From: an uncultured Flavobacteriaceae bacterium
GTDB taxonomy: Bacteria; Bacteroidota; Bacteroidia; Flavobacteriales; Flavobacteriaceae
Length of the DNA stretch: 64,000 nucleotides
Reading direction: 5' to 3'
Assembly: GCA_913043275.1 (NCBI GenBank)
Contig: CAJWLL010000003.1
Span: forward strand, 62,001-126,000
The notes beneath the pieces were generated by a model that worked only from the letters and a program-made list of their open reading frames with translations, was not told where the DNA came from and did no database searches. This document shows, piece after piece, positions 8,107 to 17,579 of the stretch. How positions within the stretch are numbered: the first letter of the stretch is position 1; each line of letters begins with the position of its first letter. The translations under genes and the position numbers were made by a program.

Positions 8107-9283
8107 AACTTAAAGCATTTTTGATTCTTTCGATAGCCGTCTTGATTTGTTCTTCGGAGGCGGCATAGGAAATCCGAATGCAATCAGAATTTCCAAAGGC
8201 CTCACCCGTAACGGTAGCTACATGAGCTTCTTCCAATAAGAACAAAGCAAAATCATTTGCATTTTCAATTATTTTACCTTTTATAGTTTGACCAAAATAG
8301 GAGGAAATATTGGGGAATACATAAAAAGCTCCTTTGGGTACATTGAGTTTGAATCCAGGAATTTTAGAAAGTAGATTCAAGATCAGACCTCTTCTGTTAT
8401 TAAAATCATCCACCATGTATTGAATTTCACTTTTAGGGGCCGAGACTGCTGCAATGGTTGCCCTTTGGGCTATACAGTTTGCACCAGAAGTTATTTGTCC
8501 CTGCATTTTATTACATGCTTTTGCGATCCATTCCGGAGCACCGATATAACCAATTCTCCATCCGGTCATGGCAAATGCTTTGGCTACTCCATTGACTGTA
8601 ATAGTTCTGTCGTACAATTCAGGGATGGCAGCAATACTGAAATGAGGTGTGCCGTAATTGATGTGTTCATAAATTTCATCCGACAATATAAAAATGTCAG
8701 GATATTTTTGTAAAACGTTTCCCAAGGCGCGGTACTCTGCTTCCGTATAGATGGTTCCGCTGGGATTATTTGGAGAATTGAACATCACCAGTTTGGTTTT
8801 GGGAGTGATGGCCGCTTCGAGTTGCTCCGGTGTAATTTTAAAATCAGTTGCTATGGATGAGGAAATGATAATGGATTTTGCCTCTGCCAAAGTAGCAATG
8901 GCCGAATAACTCACCCAGTAGGGCGCAGGCAATAAGACCTCATCACCCGGATCGAGCAAGACCATACACGCATTGGCAATGGATTGCTTCGCCCCAGTAG
9001 AGACAACAATCTGTGAGGCTTGGTATTCCAACCCATTATCTCGTTTAAACTTTTCGCATATGGCAGCTTTCAGATCGGCATAACCATCAACCGGTGAATA
9101 GGAGTTGTAATTGTCCTTAACAGCTAGTATGGCAGCCTCTTTGATAAATTCAGGGGTGTTAAAATCGGGTTCTCCAAGACTGAGACCGATAATATCAATA
9201 CCTTGATTTTTTAATTCTCTGGCTTTTGCTGCCATAGCCAAAGTGGCCGAGGCAGGCAGACTCTTGATTCGATTGGATAACAT
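8105..9283 (-). CDS. Pyridoxal-phosphate aminotransferase (aspartate type)
   Basis: A 392-residue class I aminotransferase. SLGEPDFNTP near 35-44, NSPNNPSG (169-176), Asp202 (SDEIYE) and Lys235 in NGVAKAFAMTGWRIGY define the PLP site, and RISYA near the C-terminus carries the carboxylate-binding arginine. The sequence looks like the AspB/Ib-gamma group that makes aspartate from oxaloacetate. It is convergent with the Phe/Tyr operon and not part of it. Its 13-nt gap to the upstream desaturase gene on the same strand suggests co-transcription, though a functional link is not obvious. Confidence 0.88.
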   Translation of the reverse strand: MLSNRIKSLPASATLAMAAKARELKNQGIDIIGLSLGEPDFNTPEFIKEAAILAVKDNYNSYSPVDGYADLKAAICEKFKRDNGLEYQASQIVVSTGAKQSIANACMVLLDPGDEVLLPAPYWVSYSAIATLAEAKSIIISSSIATDFKITPEQLEAAITPKTKLVMFNSPNNPSGTIYTEAEYRALGNVLQKYPDIFILSDEIYEHINYGTPHFSIAAIPELYDRTITVNGVAKAFAMTGWRIGYIGAPEWIAKACNKMQGQITSGANCIAQRATIAAVSAPKSEIQYMVDDFNNRRGLILNLLSKIPGFKLNVPKGAFYVFPNISSYFGQTIKGKIIENANDFALFLLEEAHVATVTGEAFGNSDCIRISYAASEEQIKTAIERIKNALS

Positions 9284-9296
9284 TAAAAAATTTGAC

Positions 9297-10406
9297 TTAT
9301 GATTGAACGTAAACAGGCCGCATTCCCATTTGTTTTAAAAATTTAAAATGTGAAAAAATAGCACTTCGAGTGGTTTTGTATTCATTATAAGGTAAATTGA
9401 ATTCACGTGCTGTTTTTTTTACAATTTTTGATATTTTGTTATAATGAATATGTGAAATATGTGGAAAAATATGATGTTCAATTTGATGATTCAAACCTCC
9501 AGTAAACCAATTAACAATTTTGTTTTTAGTGGAAAAGTTAACAGTTGTTTTTAGTTGGTGAATAGCCCATGAGTTTTCCATGTTTCCTGTTTTAAAATCG
9601 GGTAAAGGCATTTCTGCTTCGCCAATGACGTGGGCCAATTGAAATACCAAACTTAAAATCAAGCTTGCGGTGTAGTGCATCACAAAAAAACCAATTAGTA
9701 CTTTCCACCACGAAATGTTGAAAACCAAAATGGGTAAGACAATCCAAACAGAAAAATAGATGATTTTGGAAATGATCAATCCGACCCATTGAACAGGATG
9801 ACTTTTACTATTGGCATATGACAGGTTTTTTTTATGGTAGCGACTCAGTCGAATAAAATCAGAAATGATGGCCCATTTAAGGGTTAACAATCCGTAAAGT
9901 AAAAAAGAGTATAAATGTTGGAACTGATGATGGGGTTTCCAATCGGCATGTTTGGAAAAACGCAAAACTATGCCTGCCTCCAGATCTTCGTCATGGTCTT
10001 TGATGTTTGTGTAAGTGTGGTGCAAAACATTGTGTTGTACCTTCCAATTGAAAACATTTCCTGCCAGTATATAGATGCTGCTACCCATCAGCTTATTGAC
10101 CCAAGGGTATTTGGAAAAGGAACCGTGGTTCCCGTCATGCATTACATTCATACCTACTCCTGCCATTCCGATACCAACAACTACGGCTAGTAAAAGCTTA
10201 AACCAATCACTAAAGCTTAATGAAAGTATAAGTACGAATGGGGTTATCAATAACGTGAACATGATTACTGATTTCAGGTAAAGTTTCCAGTTACCGGTCT
10301 TGGCGACCTTGTTCTCTTTGAAATAATTGTTTACTCTTCTATTGAGGGTTTGGATAAACTCTTGCGATTTTTTTCGAGAAAAACGAGGGATTAATCTTTT
10401 GGTCAT
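9297..10406 (-). CDS. Membrane fatty acid (acyl-CoA/acyl-lipid) desaturase
   Basis: A 369-residue integral-membrane di-iron desaturase. The three histidine boxes are MHDGNHG (89-95), HNVLHH (125-130) and HQIEHH (307-312), with paired hydrophobic segments near 45-90 and 205-260. The glutamine-type third box is typical of front-end/linoleoyl-CoA desaturases; there is no fused cytochrome b5 domain, so a separate electron donor is needed. It would introduce double bonds into membrane acyl chains. It is divergent from rsmG; the exact regiospecificity cannot be read from the sequence. Confidence 0.88.
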   Translation of the reverse strand: MTKRLIPRFSRKKSQEFIQTLNRRVNNYFKENKVAKTGNWKLYLKSVIMFTLLITPFVLILSLSFSDWFKLLLAVVVGIGMAGVGMNVMHDGNHGSFSKYPWVNKLMGSSIYILAGNVFNWKVQHNVLHHTYTNIKDHDEDLEAGIVLRFSKHADWKPHHQFQHLYSFLLYGLLTLKWAIISDFIRLSRYHKKNLSYANSKSHPVQWVGLIISKIIYFSVWIVLPILVFNISWWKVLIGFFVMHYTASLILSLVFQLAHVIGEAEMPLPDFKTGNMENSWAIHQLKTTVNFSTKNKIVNWFTGGLNHQIEHHIFPHISHIHYNKISKIVKKTAREFNLPYNEYKTTRSAIFSHFKFLKQMGMRPVYVQS

Positions 10407-10478
10407 ATTTAATTGTTATTGATAATGTAAAATTATTGAATTTTAAAGCATTCTCTCTATTTTTAACAAAAAACTGAC

Positions 10479-11099
10479 TTGAATTTTATTCATCACTACT
10501 TTTCTAATTTCAATTCTCAACAAATACGGCAGTTAGAATCTCTTTATGATCTATACAAAGACTGGAATTCCCGAATCAATGTAATTTCTAGAAAAGACAT
10601 GGATTATTTTTATTTACACCATGTTCTTCATTCCTTATCTATAGGGAAATTTTTGACATTCAAAGCGGGAAGTTCCATATTGGACGTCGGAACAGGCGGT
10701 GGTTTTCCTGGTGTTCCATTGGCCATAATGTTTCCTAAGGTAAGCTTCCATTTGGTAGACAGTATTGGAAAAAAAATTAAAGTAATCAATGATGTAAAAG
10801 AAAAACTATCTCTGGAAAATATTTCCACCTATTATAAACGTGTTGAAAATTTAGAATTTAATGTAGATTTTGTTGTTTGCAGAGCGGTAGCACCATTGGA
10901 AACATTGATCAATTGGTCAGCTGATAGGATTAGTTCTCAACATAATCACCCCATAAGAAATGGACTTTTGTGTCTAAAGGGAGGCGATCTAAAAGGAGAG
11001 CTTTCGCTTTATAATAATGCTACTATAGTTCACCTAAATCAATATTTTATAGAACCTTTTTTTCAAACGAAAAAATTAGTTTATTATCCATTTGACTAA
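10479..11099 (+). CDS. rsmG: 16S rRNA (guanine527-N7) methyltransferase
   Basis: A 206-residue class I SAM methyltransferase that modifies G527 of 16S rRNA. The SAM motif LDVGTGGGFPGVPLA (68-81) is the RsmG signature, followed by LVDSIGKKIKV. The start is taken as TTG at 10479: the N-terminus (MNFIHHYFSN) aligns with the family, an in-frame TAA lies 15 nt upstream, and the next ATG would remove the N-terminal helices. It is convergent with apaG, sharing 4 nt (CTAA) that hold both stop codons. Confidence 0.9.
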   Translation: MNFIHHYFSNFNSQQIRQLESLYDLYKDWNSRINVISRKDMDYFYLHHVLHSLSIGKFLTFKAGSSILDVGTGGGFPGVPLAIMFPKVSFHLVDSIGKKIKVINDVKEKLSLENISTYYKRVENLEFNVDFVVCRAVAPLETLINWSADRISSQHNHPIRNGLLCLKGGDLKGELSLYNNATIVHLNQYFIEPFFQTKKLVYYPFD

Positions 11100-11482
11100 T
11101 TGAGGGCAAAAGGGGCAGAGAGTTTAAAGGGAGGTATTTCAACGTTAAACTTTTTGGTGGAAGAAAAATCAATCATGATGTAACCTCCTTTCATTACACC
11201 TAAAGAAGAAGAGAGGAAACAACAGGATTTATATTTGTGAACTTGACCAGGGTTTATGACAGGTTTTTTACCTACAACCCCATTCCCATTGACGTATTGG
11301 GTTTTATTAAGGGCTTCGATGATTTTCCAATGACGAGTCAATAATTGAACAGAACTTTTTCCTTGATTTTCTATTTCAATTCGGTAGGTAAAAGCATGGT
11401 AAAGAAGGTTTTCTTTAAGAAAATTTCCTACATAATCTGTTTCCACAGAGATTTTTATCCCTCTAGTTACCTGTTGAATCAT
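11096..11482 (-). CDS. apaG: ApaG/DUF525 domain protein
   Basis: A 128-residue single-domain ApaG protein, an immunoglobulin-like beta sandwich whose bacterial role (linked to Co2+ resistance and diadenosine tetraphosphate in enterobacteria) is not well defined. The glycine-rich NGNGVVGKKP (65-74), the RHWKI segment (50-54) and MKGGYIMID are the conserved motifs. It is separated by about 80 nt from the DUF5103 gene on the same strand. Confidence 0.9.
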   Translation of the reverse strand: MIQQVTRGIKISVETDYVGNFLKENLLYHAFTYRIEIENQGKSSVQLLTRHWKIIEALNKTQYVNGNGVVGKKPVINPGQVHKYKSCCFLSSSLGVMKGGYIMIDFSSTKKFNVEIPPFKLSAPFALN

Positions 11483-11561
11483 TATCTTATGTTAGTAAGT
11501 ATCGTAGCTAATATATAAAATTACTGTTATTGCCAACTGTAAAAATTTAAATTAAACCTTA

Positions 11562-12824
11562 TTAATCAATAATTTCAAAAGATGTACTCTGACCTATGCC
11601 GATCAAAGAATCATACTGATTTCCAAAATATCTATAGTAGACTAAAATCAAATATCGATTTTCAGTTTGGGCATGAGAACCACAAATAGCATTGTAAAGT
11701 TCAGACTCTTGAGTTTTAGCGACAAATTTGTAATTATATATTCCCTGTTTAAGAAGGATTACTCCTTCATAAATTTCCAGAGAGGGGTTATAATACATTT
11801 TATTTTCCTTGTTCAACTCATAATTGTTGAATTTTCCATAAACAAAAATTTCTTGGTCTTTTAAAAACATGGGGGCAGACAAACTGAAATGAATCCAACT
11901 GTAGTCAGCTTCAATGTCACCATTTTCAGACCCTTGCAAGGTTTTAACAATAAAATCTCCATTAAGGTCTTGGGTAAAGCTATAGGGGTATCCCCTGCGA
12001 AGAAAATTTGTAGTCAGGTAGGATTCATACAAACGATTAAGCTCCACCATTCCTACATTGGCACTGGTAATTTGAATATTCTTCGTATCAAAAAAAAGGT
12101 ATTCATTACCCCCTTTAAATCTGCTTTCTGTGTCATAGCGGTATTCCAAACGTGTACCGTTATTGTATTGTGGCTTTAGATTGTTTAGGGCAGTATTCCA
12201 CTGATCATTTTGAAGAATGGTGACGTTTAATTGGTTTTGAGGGTCACGAAAAAACTCTCCCTTTGGAGGGCTAATGGAGAATTGAACACTTTGGTGGGTT
12301 TGGTAATATTCCAGGTCACGAGTTCTGAAAACTCTTGCATTTACTATCGCTCCTTCTTCATATATCAAAAATTTTCTGGAAAAAATAATTTGATCTGTTT
12401 CGTTGTAGACTTCCAAAAGGTAGTTTCCTGAAATTAGAAATTCTATTTGTTCATTGGGTAAATTTAGCTGATAGTGGGTGTAGGGTTGAAGTGTATTGAA
12501 GGAAGTTTGATAGTTTTCAATTCTTAAGTTGTCAAAACCCTTTAGATATTCATTTTGAAATAACTTTGAAGGAGTCCAATCGTGATTAAAATATTTGATT
12601 CTGTAGTAGTAATTTCTTTCATCTCCATTAAGATCGTCGAAATGCAATTGGAAAGACTCTCCCAGTTTAATGATAGGGAATTGAATTTCAGAGTCTGCTT
12701 CACTTTTAAAAATTATAGATTTGATGTAAAGAGTATATAATGTTTCCTGAGGGCTTTGTGCCAAAAGCATATGCATAGATGCGTAAATCAACATAAAAAT
12801 TTTAAGCAAGTAATTTTTGATCAT
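11562..12824 (-). CDS. Type IX secretion system plug protein (DUF5103)
   Basis: A 420-residue secreted or outer-membrane-associated protein with an N-terminal signal peptide (hydrophobic 4-21, cleavage probably after LLAQ). The body matches the DUF5103 family: YIKSIIF, LGESFQLHFDDLNGDERNYY with YKI/YFNHDW, then EYLKGFD and NYQTSFNTLQPYTHY. In flavobacteria this family was identified as the plug that closes the SprA translocon of the type IX secretion system. GldJ and PorV, elsewhere in the window, belong to the same machinery. Family assignment is by remembered motif pattern. Confidence 0.8.
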   Translation of the reverse strand: MIKNYLLKIFMLIYASMHMLLAQSPQETLYTLYIKSIIFKSEADSEIQFPIIKLGESFQLHFDDLNGDERNYYYRIKYFNHDWTPSKLFQNEYLKGFDNLRIENYQTSFNTLQPYTHYQLNLPNEQIEFLISGNYLLEVYNETDQIIFSRKFLIYEEGAIVNARVFRTRDLEYYQTHQSVQFSISPPKGEFFRDPQNQLNVTILQNDQWNTALNNLKPQYNNGTRLEYRYDTESRFKGGNEYLFFDTKNIQITSANVGMVELNRLYESYLTTNFLRRGYPYSFTQDLNGDFIVKTLQGSENGDIEADYSWIHFSLSAPMFLKDQEIFVYGKFNNYELNKENKMYYNPSLEIYEGVILLKQGIYNYKFVAKTQESELYNAICGSHAQTENRYLILVYYRYFGNQYDSLIGIGQSTSFEIID

Positions 12825-12963
12825 ATGGTAAAATTATGAATTTATATGTGTTTTTTTAGGTCATTATTAGGCAGCTTTAGTATAAAGTTAAACAGCTATT
12901 TAGAATTGTTATAAATTAACAAAATTTGCTATTTATTCATTTCAAGGGGTAAGGCTTTATTAC

Positions 12964-12971
12964 TAAATTTG
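12964..12971 (+). promoter_or_regulatory. -7 box upstream of nqrA
   Basis: TAAATTTG matches TAnnTTTG and ends 23 nt before the nqrA ATG. No exact TTG is at the -33 position. It is the only good candidate for the nqr operon promoter in the 170-nt gap. Confidence 0.45.
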
Positions 12972-12994
12972 AAGGATTTTAGAAACTTTCATTT

Positions 12995-14344
12995 ATGTCT
13001 GTAGACATTCGCATCCGCAGGGGTGCAAAAATTTATTTGAAAGGTGAGTCTGAAAAAATTCTATCAGAAGCTTCCCCTTCCAAAACATTTGCTCTAAAAC
13101 CCAACAATTTTTTTGGAATTGTTCCTCGACTGATGGTCAAAGAAGGAGATAAAGTTGCAAAAGGAGCTGCCGTTTTTCATTCTAAAAAAGATACTCGGAT
13201 TTTATTCACCTCTCCCGTCTCAGGAATTGTGAAAGAGGTAATAAGAGGAGCTAAAAGAAAAATTTTAAAAATAGTTATTGAGCAACAAGAGGGAGATATT
13301 ATTACTCATAAAGTTCCACCTTCCAATTCTTTTGATCGTGAAAGTATTACCGAAGTTTTATTAAAAAGCGGCGCTTGGCCATTTATCAAACAAAGACCCT
13401 ATGGGATTACCGCTGATCCAGATCTTATCCCAAAAGCTATTTATGTTTCTACCTATGCATCTGCTCCCTTGGATGTTGACTTTCAATTTTTACTCAAAAA
13501 TAATAAGGAAGATTTTCAAAGTGGAATTGATATCCTAAACGCTTTGGTAGAAAATCCTGTGGTACTTTCCATAGATGCTGCTTTTTCAGGTTTTTTTGAA
13601 AAGATTAAAGGTGTTGAGTTATTACGGATCAAAGGACCTCACCCCGCTGGTAACGTCAGTGTTCAAATACATAAACATATGCCTATCAATATGGGAGAAA
13701 AGGTTTGGGAAGTTCGACCCGAAGACGTGGTCAACATCGGAAAACTTTTCGCCGATGGAGAGTATAGTGCACAAAGGACTATCGTTGTTGCTGGTGAATC
13801 GGTATTAAATCCTCAATACATCAAAACTAAAATCGGCGCCCTTCTTACTGCTGTAACAGATATTGCTGGCTTTGATAAAAGCCAGCAAAACCGTTTTATC
13901 AATGGAGACGTTTTAACCGGAAAGGAAGAAGCCTCTGACGGTCATTTGGACTTTCACAATAATTTGTTGACCATTATTCCTGAAGGAAACCACTACAGGA
14001 TGTTTGGATGGTTGCCCTTTATAGACAATAAGATTCCCAGTTTATCAAAAACCTCTTTATCATGGTTTTTTGGAAAAAAAGGATTCAGTGTTGACACCAA
14101 TATGAACGGAGAAAAACGTGCCTTTGTGGTCACTGGTGAAATGGAAAAAGTTTTTCCCATGGACATTTATCCCATGCAGTTACTTAAAGCTTGTATGGCA
14201 GGAGATATCGAAAAAATGGAAGCTTTGGGTATTTACGAAGTAATTCCTGAAGACTTTGGATTGATAGACTATGCCAATACTTCTAAAATTGAGGCCCAGG
14301 AAATTATCAGAGAAGGAATTGAATTAATGATTAAAGAAGTATGA
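12995..14344 (+). CDS. nqrA: Na+-translocating NADH:quinone reductase subunit A
   Basis: A 449-residue NqrA, the cytoplasmic subunit of the Na+-pumping complex that oxidises NADH and reduces ubiquinone or menaquinone. The N-terminus (DIRIRRGAKIYLKGE), PNNFFGIVPRLMVKEGDKV with a biotinyl/lipoyl-like hammerhead, and FIKQRPYG are typical, as is GADGDIEKMEALGIYEV-like text near the C-terminus. It opens the nqrABCDEF operon; the next gene follows after 13 nt. Na+-NQR in place of a proton pump fits a marine organism. Confidence 0.95.
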   Translation: MSVDIRIRRGAKIYLKGESEKILSEASPSKTFALKPNNFFGIVPRLMVKEGDKVAKGAAVFHSKKDTRILFTSPVSGIVKEVIRGAKRKILKIVIEQQEGDIITHKVPPSNSFDRESITEVLLKSGAWPFIKQRPYGITADPDLIPKAIYVSTYASAPLDVDFQFLLKNNKEDFQSGIDILNALVENPVVLSIDAAFSGFFEKIKGVELLRIKGPHPAGNVSVQIHKHMPINMGEKVWEVRPEDVVNIGKLFADGEYSAQRTIVVAGESVLNPQYIKTKIGALLTAVTDIAGFDKSQQNRFINGDVLTGKEEASDGHLDFHNNLLTIIPEGNHYRMFGWLPFIDNKIPSLSKTSLSWFFGKKGFSVDTNMNGEKRAFVVTGEMEKVFPMDIYPMQLLKACMAGDIEKMEALGIYEVIPEDFGLIDYANTSKIEAQEIIREGIELMIKEV

Positions 14345-14357
14345 AAAAATTTATAGT

Positions 14358-15512
14358 ATGAATTTTTTAAGGAAAAAATTAGACGATTTAAAAAGACCTT
14401 TCGGTAAAGGTAAAAAATGGGAAAAGTATGCTCCTGCAATTAACGCCTTTGATACTTTGCTTTTTGTTCCTAACCATACGACGTCAACTGGAGCACATAT
14501 TCGTGATGCGGTAGATCTTAAAAGAACAATGGTGACAGTCATCATAGCTTTGATACCTGCTTTAATCTATGGAATTTACAATACCGGATACCAACACTAT
14601 GTCCAGACCGGCGAGGCTTTTAGCTTTTTTGATGCATTTATCCACGGGACTTGGAAAATTGTTCCCATGATTATTGTATCCTATTTGGTAGGATTGACCA
14701 TTGAATTTATTTTTGCCATCTATCGCGGACACGATGTTAATGAGGGATACTTGGTTACAGGTTTGTTAATACCCATGATTATGCCTGTGGACATTCCCTT
14801 GTGGATGGTCGCCATTTCAGTGGCGTTTGCCGTGTTGATTGCCAAAGAAGCTTTTGGGGGAACGGGTATGAACATTTTAAATCCAGCACTCACCGCAAGA
14901 GCTTTTGCATTTTTTGCCTACCCAACCTATATGTCTGGAAATAAAGTTTGGGTTTCAGAAGCTTCCAATATCGATGGCATTTCTGGGGAAACTATTTTGG
15001 GAACTTTGGCTGCCGGAGGCAATGTAAATTACAGTTTTTTTGAAATGTTTCAAGGATCCATACCCGGCTCTATTGCCGAGACTTCAGCCCTGTTTGTCTT
15101 GATCGGTGCAACCATCTTGATTGCTACAGGAGTGGGCAGTTGGAGAATCATGTTGGGAAGTTTTATCGGCGCAGCACTGGTAGGTTTTTTATTCAATCTC
15201 TGGGGTGCTAATGCCCTGATGAGTTTTTCATGGGTAAACCACCTCGTAGTGGGCGGTTTTGCTTTTGGTGTTGTGTTTATGGCTACCGACCCCGTTTCTG
15301 CGGCCCAAACTAACAAAGGAAAATGGGTTTATGGAATACTCGTTGGAGTATTCTGTATTTTAATTAGGGTCTTCAACCCCGCCTATCCCGAAGGCGTAAT
15401 GCTGGCCATACTTTTGATGAATGTTTTTGCTCCTACCATCGATCATTATGTCATTCAAGAAAATATAAACAAACGTAAAAAAAGATGGGCTTCAGCTCTC
15501 AAAACAAAATAG
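14358..15512 (+). CDS. nqrB: Na+-translocating NADH:quinone reductase subunit B
   Basis: A 384-residue polytopic membrane protein of the NqrB/RnfD family with about nine or ten hydrophobic segments starting near residue 57. It normally carries FMN bound covalently to a threonine in an SGAT motif and takes part in Na+ transport. Here the site reads DGISGETILG (206-215): the acceptor threonine would be Thr212 but the residue before it is Glu instead of Ala. The apbE gene, whose product attaches this FMN, lies at the end of the operon. FGGTGMNILNPALTARAF (about 171-188) is the other conserved motif. Confidence 0.94.
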   Translation: MNFLRKKLDDLKRPFGKGKKWEKYAPAINAFDTLLFVPNHTTSTGAHIRDAVDLKRTMVTVIIALIPALIYGIYNTGYQHYVQTGEAFSFFDAFIHGTWKIVPMIIVSYLVGLTIEFIFAIYRGHDVNEGYLVTGLLIPMIMPVDIPLWMVAISVAFAVLIAKEAFGGTGMNILNPALTARAFAFFAYPTYMSGNKVWVSEASNIDGISGETILGTLAAGGNVNYSFFEMFQGSIPGSIAETSALFVLIGATILIATGVGSWRIMLGSFIGAALVGFLFNLWGANALMSFSWVNHLVVGGFAFGVVFMATDPVSAAQTNKGKWVYGILVGVFCILIRVFNPAYPEGVMLAILLMNVFAPTIDHYVIQENINKRKKRWASALKTK

Positions 15513-15514
15513 TC

Positions 15515-16246
15515 ATGAACAGAGACTCCAACGGATATACTTTTATTTTTGCAACGGCAATGGTGCTGGTAGTCGCTTCAACTTTGGCCTTTACAGCCAG
15601 TTCACTTAAATCCTTACAGGCCGAAAATGTCAGAAAGGAGAAAATGCAGAACATACTTTCAACAATTGGGGTTCAGACCGACAGAGACCAGGCAGAAACC
15701 CTCTACAAAAAATACATCAACGGAACCTTTGCAATCGATCATCTGGGCAATTTGGATAAAACCGTAGATGCTTTTAAAATCAAGCTTAACTACGAGATTA
15801 AAAAACCGGTTCAAGACCAGCGATTCCCCCTCTATAAAGCGGTGGTGGACAATATGAGTTATTACATCATTCCCCTTCGCGGGTCTGGATTGTGGGATGC
15901 CATCTGGGGCTATATTGCACTAAAGTCAGACATCAACACCATTCAAGGGGCGGTATTTGACCACAAAGGAGAAACTGCAGGACTCGGTGCTGAGATCACC
16001 CAGCAATGGTTTATGGATAGATTCAAAGAGGAAAAAGTATTTGACTCATCTGGTCAGTTGGTTGGGATCAATGTTTCCAAAACCAATAACGACCCTAAAG
16101 ATACTGACAAAGAAGATCACGAAGTTGATGCCATTTCCGGTGCAACTATCACAGGTGACGGAGTTACCGATATGATCATCGAGCGACTAACACATTATCT
16201 TCCTTATTTTGAAAAGGAAAAAACAACAATTGCCTCGATAAACTAA
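15515..16246 (+). CDS. nqrC: Na+-translocating NADH:quinone reductase subunit C
   Basis: A 243-residue single-pass protein with one N-terminal membrane segment (about residues 8-27) and a periplasmic FMN-binding domain. The covalent flavin site ISGATITGDGVTD is intact, with Thr211 as acceptor. A longer frame starts at 15485 inside nqrB, but the ATG at 15515 lies 2 nt after the nqrB stop and gives the usual NqrC N-terminus (MNRDSNGYTFIFA), so I chose that. WDAIWGYIAL and GETAGLGAEI are conserved NqrC motifs. Confidence 0.94.
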   Translation: MNRDSNGYTFIFATAMVLVVASTLAFTASSLKSLQAENVRKEKMQNILSTIGVQTDRDQAETLYKKYINGTFAIDHLGNLDKTVDAFKIKLNYEIKKPVQDQRFPLYKAVVDNMSYYIIPLRGSGLWDAIWGYIALKSDINTIQGAVFDHKGETAGLGAEITQQWFMDRFKEEKVFDSSGQLVGINVSKTNNDPKDTDKEDHEVDAISGATITGDGVTDMIIERLTHYLPYFEKEKTTIASIN

Positions 16247-16252
16247 AAAACT

Positions 16253-16948
16253 ATGGTAGATAAAGAAGCAATCCCTTCAAAAAAAACTACGCTTTTATTC
16301 CTCAACAAGGAATCAGAGCCCTTATTTTCCAAAAAGAATAGGGCGTTATTGACTGATCCTTTGGACGACGACAACCCCATCACTGTTCAGGTTTTGGGAA
16401 TTTGCTCTGCCTTAGCAATTACTGTTCAGCTCAAGCCTGCTTTGGTCATGAGCCTTTCTGTGGTTGCAGTTATGGGAGCTAGTAATGTGATCATCTCCAT
16501 TTTGAGAAACTTAATTCCCAATAGAATCCGAATTATTGTTCAGTTAGTTGTAGTGGCTTCTATGGTAATTTTGGTCGATCAAATTCTCAGAGCTTATGCT
16601 TACGATGTGAGTAAAGAGCTCTCTATTTTTATTGGACTGATCATCACCAATTGTATTGTCATGGGCCGCTTGGAAGCCTTTGCATTAGGCAATGGAGTTT
16701 GGAAATCTTTCCTAGACGGAATTGGAAACGCTGCGGGTTATGGATTTATCCTCATCATAGTGGCTTTTTTTAGAGAACTTTTTGGCTCAGGTAAACTTTT
16801 TGGCTTTCAGGTCATTCCCGATGCTCTTTACGAAATGGGATATGAAAATAACGGACTGATGTTGTTGTCTCCCATGGCCTTGATTACCGTTGGCGTTTTT
16901 ATATGGCTACAGCGCGCACGCAACAGAAAACTTATCGAAAAGAATTAG
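16253..16948 (+). CDS. nqrD: Na+-translocating NADH:quinone reductase subunit D
   Basis: A 231-residue, six-helix membrane subunit of the NqrD/RsxE family. LGICSALAITVQLKPALVMS (about 49-68) and ISIFIGLIITNCIVMGRLEA-like text with the conserved Cys in TNCIVMGR are the half-site motifs that, together with NqrE, bind an iron centre in the membrane. It lies 6 nt after nqrC and 3 nt before nqrE. The N-terminal 45 residues form a hydrophilic extension. Confidence 0.94.
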   Translation: MVDKEAIPSKKTTLLFLNKESEPLFSKKNRALLTDPLDDDNPITVQVLGICSALAITVQLKPALVMSLSVVAVMGASNVIISILRNLIPNRIRIIVQLVVVASMVILVDQILRAYAYDVSKELSIFIGLIITNCIVMGRLEAFALGNGVWKSFLDGIGNAAGYGFILIIVAFFRELFGSGKLFGFQVIPDALYEMGYENNGLMLLSPMALITVGVFIWLQRARNRKLIEKN

Positions 16949-16951
16949 ATC

Positions 16952-17569
16952 ATGGAGGCATATTTAAACTTATTTGTAAAAAGTATTTTTATTGAGAACA
17001 TGATCTTCGCCTATTTCTTGGGAATGTGTTCTTATTTGGCGGTTTCCAAAACAGTAAAAACGGCTGTAGGTCTTGGCTTCGCTGTTATTTTTGTTTTGGC
17101 CATTACGGTTCCAATCAATTTCTTGTTGGACACCTACCTCTTGCGTCCTGGTGCCTTACAATGGATGGATCTTTCCTATGCAGAGATTGATTTGAGTTTT
17201 TTGAGCTTTATTATGTTCATTGCCGTTATTGCTTCCATGGTTCAATTGGTAGAAATGATTGTAGAGAAATTTGCGCCTGCACTCTATGGAGCGCTGGGAA
17301 TTTTTCTTCCATTGATTGCAGTGAATTGTGCCATACTGGGAGGGTCTTTGTTTATGCAACAAAAAGATTTTTCCGGAGTTACCGAATCTGCTGTTTACGG
17401 TTTGGGTTCTGGAGTAGGTTGGTTGTTAGCCATTTTGGCCATTGCAGCCATTCGAGAAAAGATTATTTATTCAAATGTTCCAGCACCACTACGTGGATTG
17501 GGCATTACCTTTATTATAACAGGTTTGATGGCGTTGGGTTTTATGAGTTTTATGGGGATTAAATTATAG
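16952..17569 (+). CDS. nqrE: Na+-translocating NADH:quinone reductase subunit E
   Basis: A 205-residue, six-helix subunit homologous to NqrD with inverted topology. Conserved pieces are [20 protein letters not shown] (24-43), [10 protein letters not shown] and [16 protein letters not shown] with its cysteine; the cysteines at MCSY and NCAI correspond to the iron ligands of the NqrD/E pair. It is 10 nt upstream of nqrF. Confidence 0.95.
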   Translation: MEAYLNLFVKSIFIENMIFAYFLGMCSYLAVSKTVKTAVGLGFAVIFVLAITVPINFLLDTYLLRPGALQWMDLSYAEIDLSFLSFIMFIAVIASMVQLVEMIVEKFAPALYGALGIFLPLIAVNCAILGGSLFMQQKDFSGVTESAVYGLGSGVGWLLAILAIAAIREKIIYSNVPAPLRGLGITFIITGLMALGFMSFMGIKL

Positions 17570-17579
17570 TAAATTAAAG

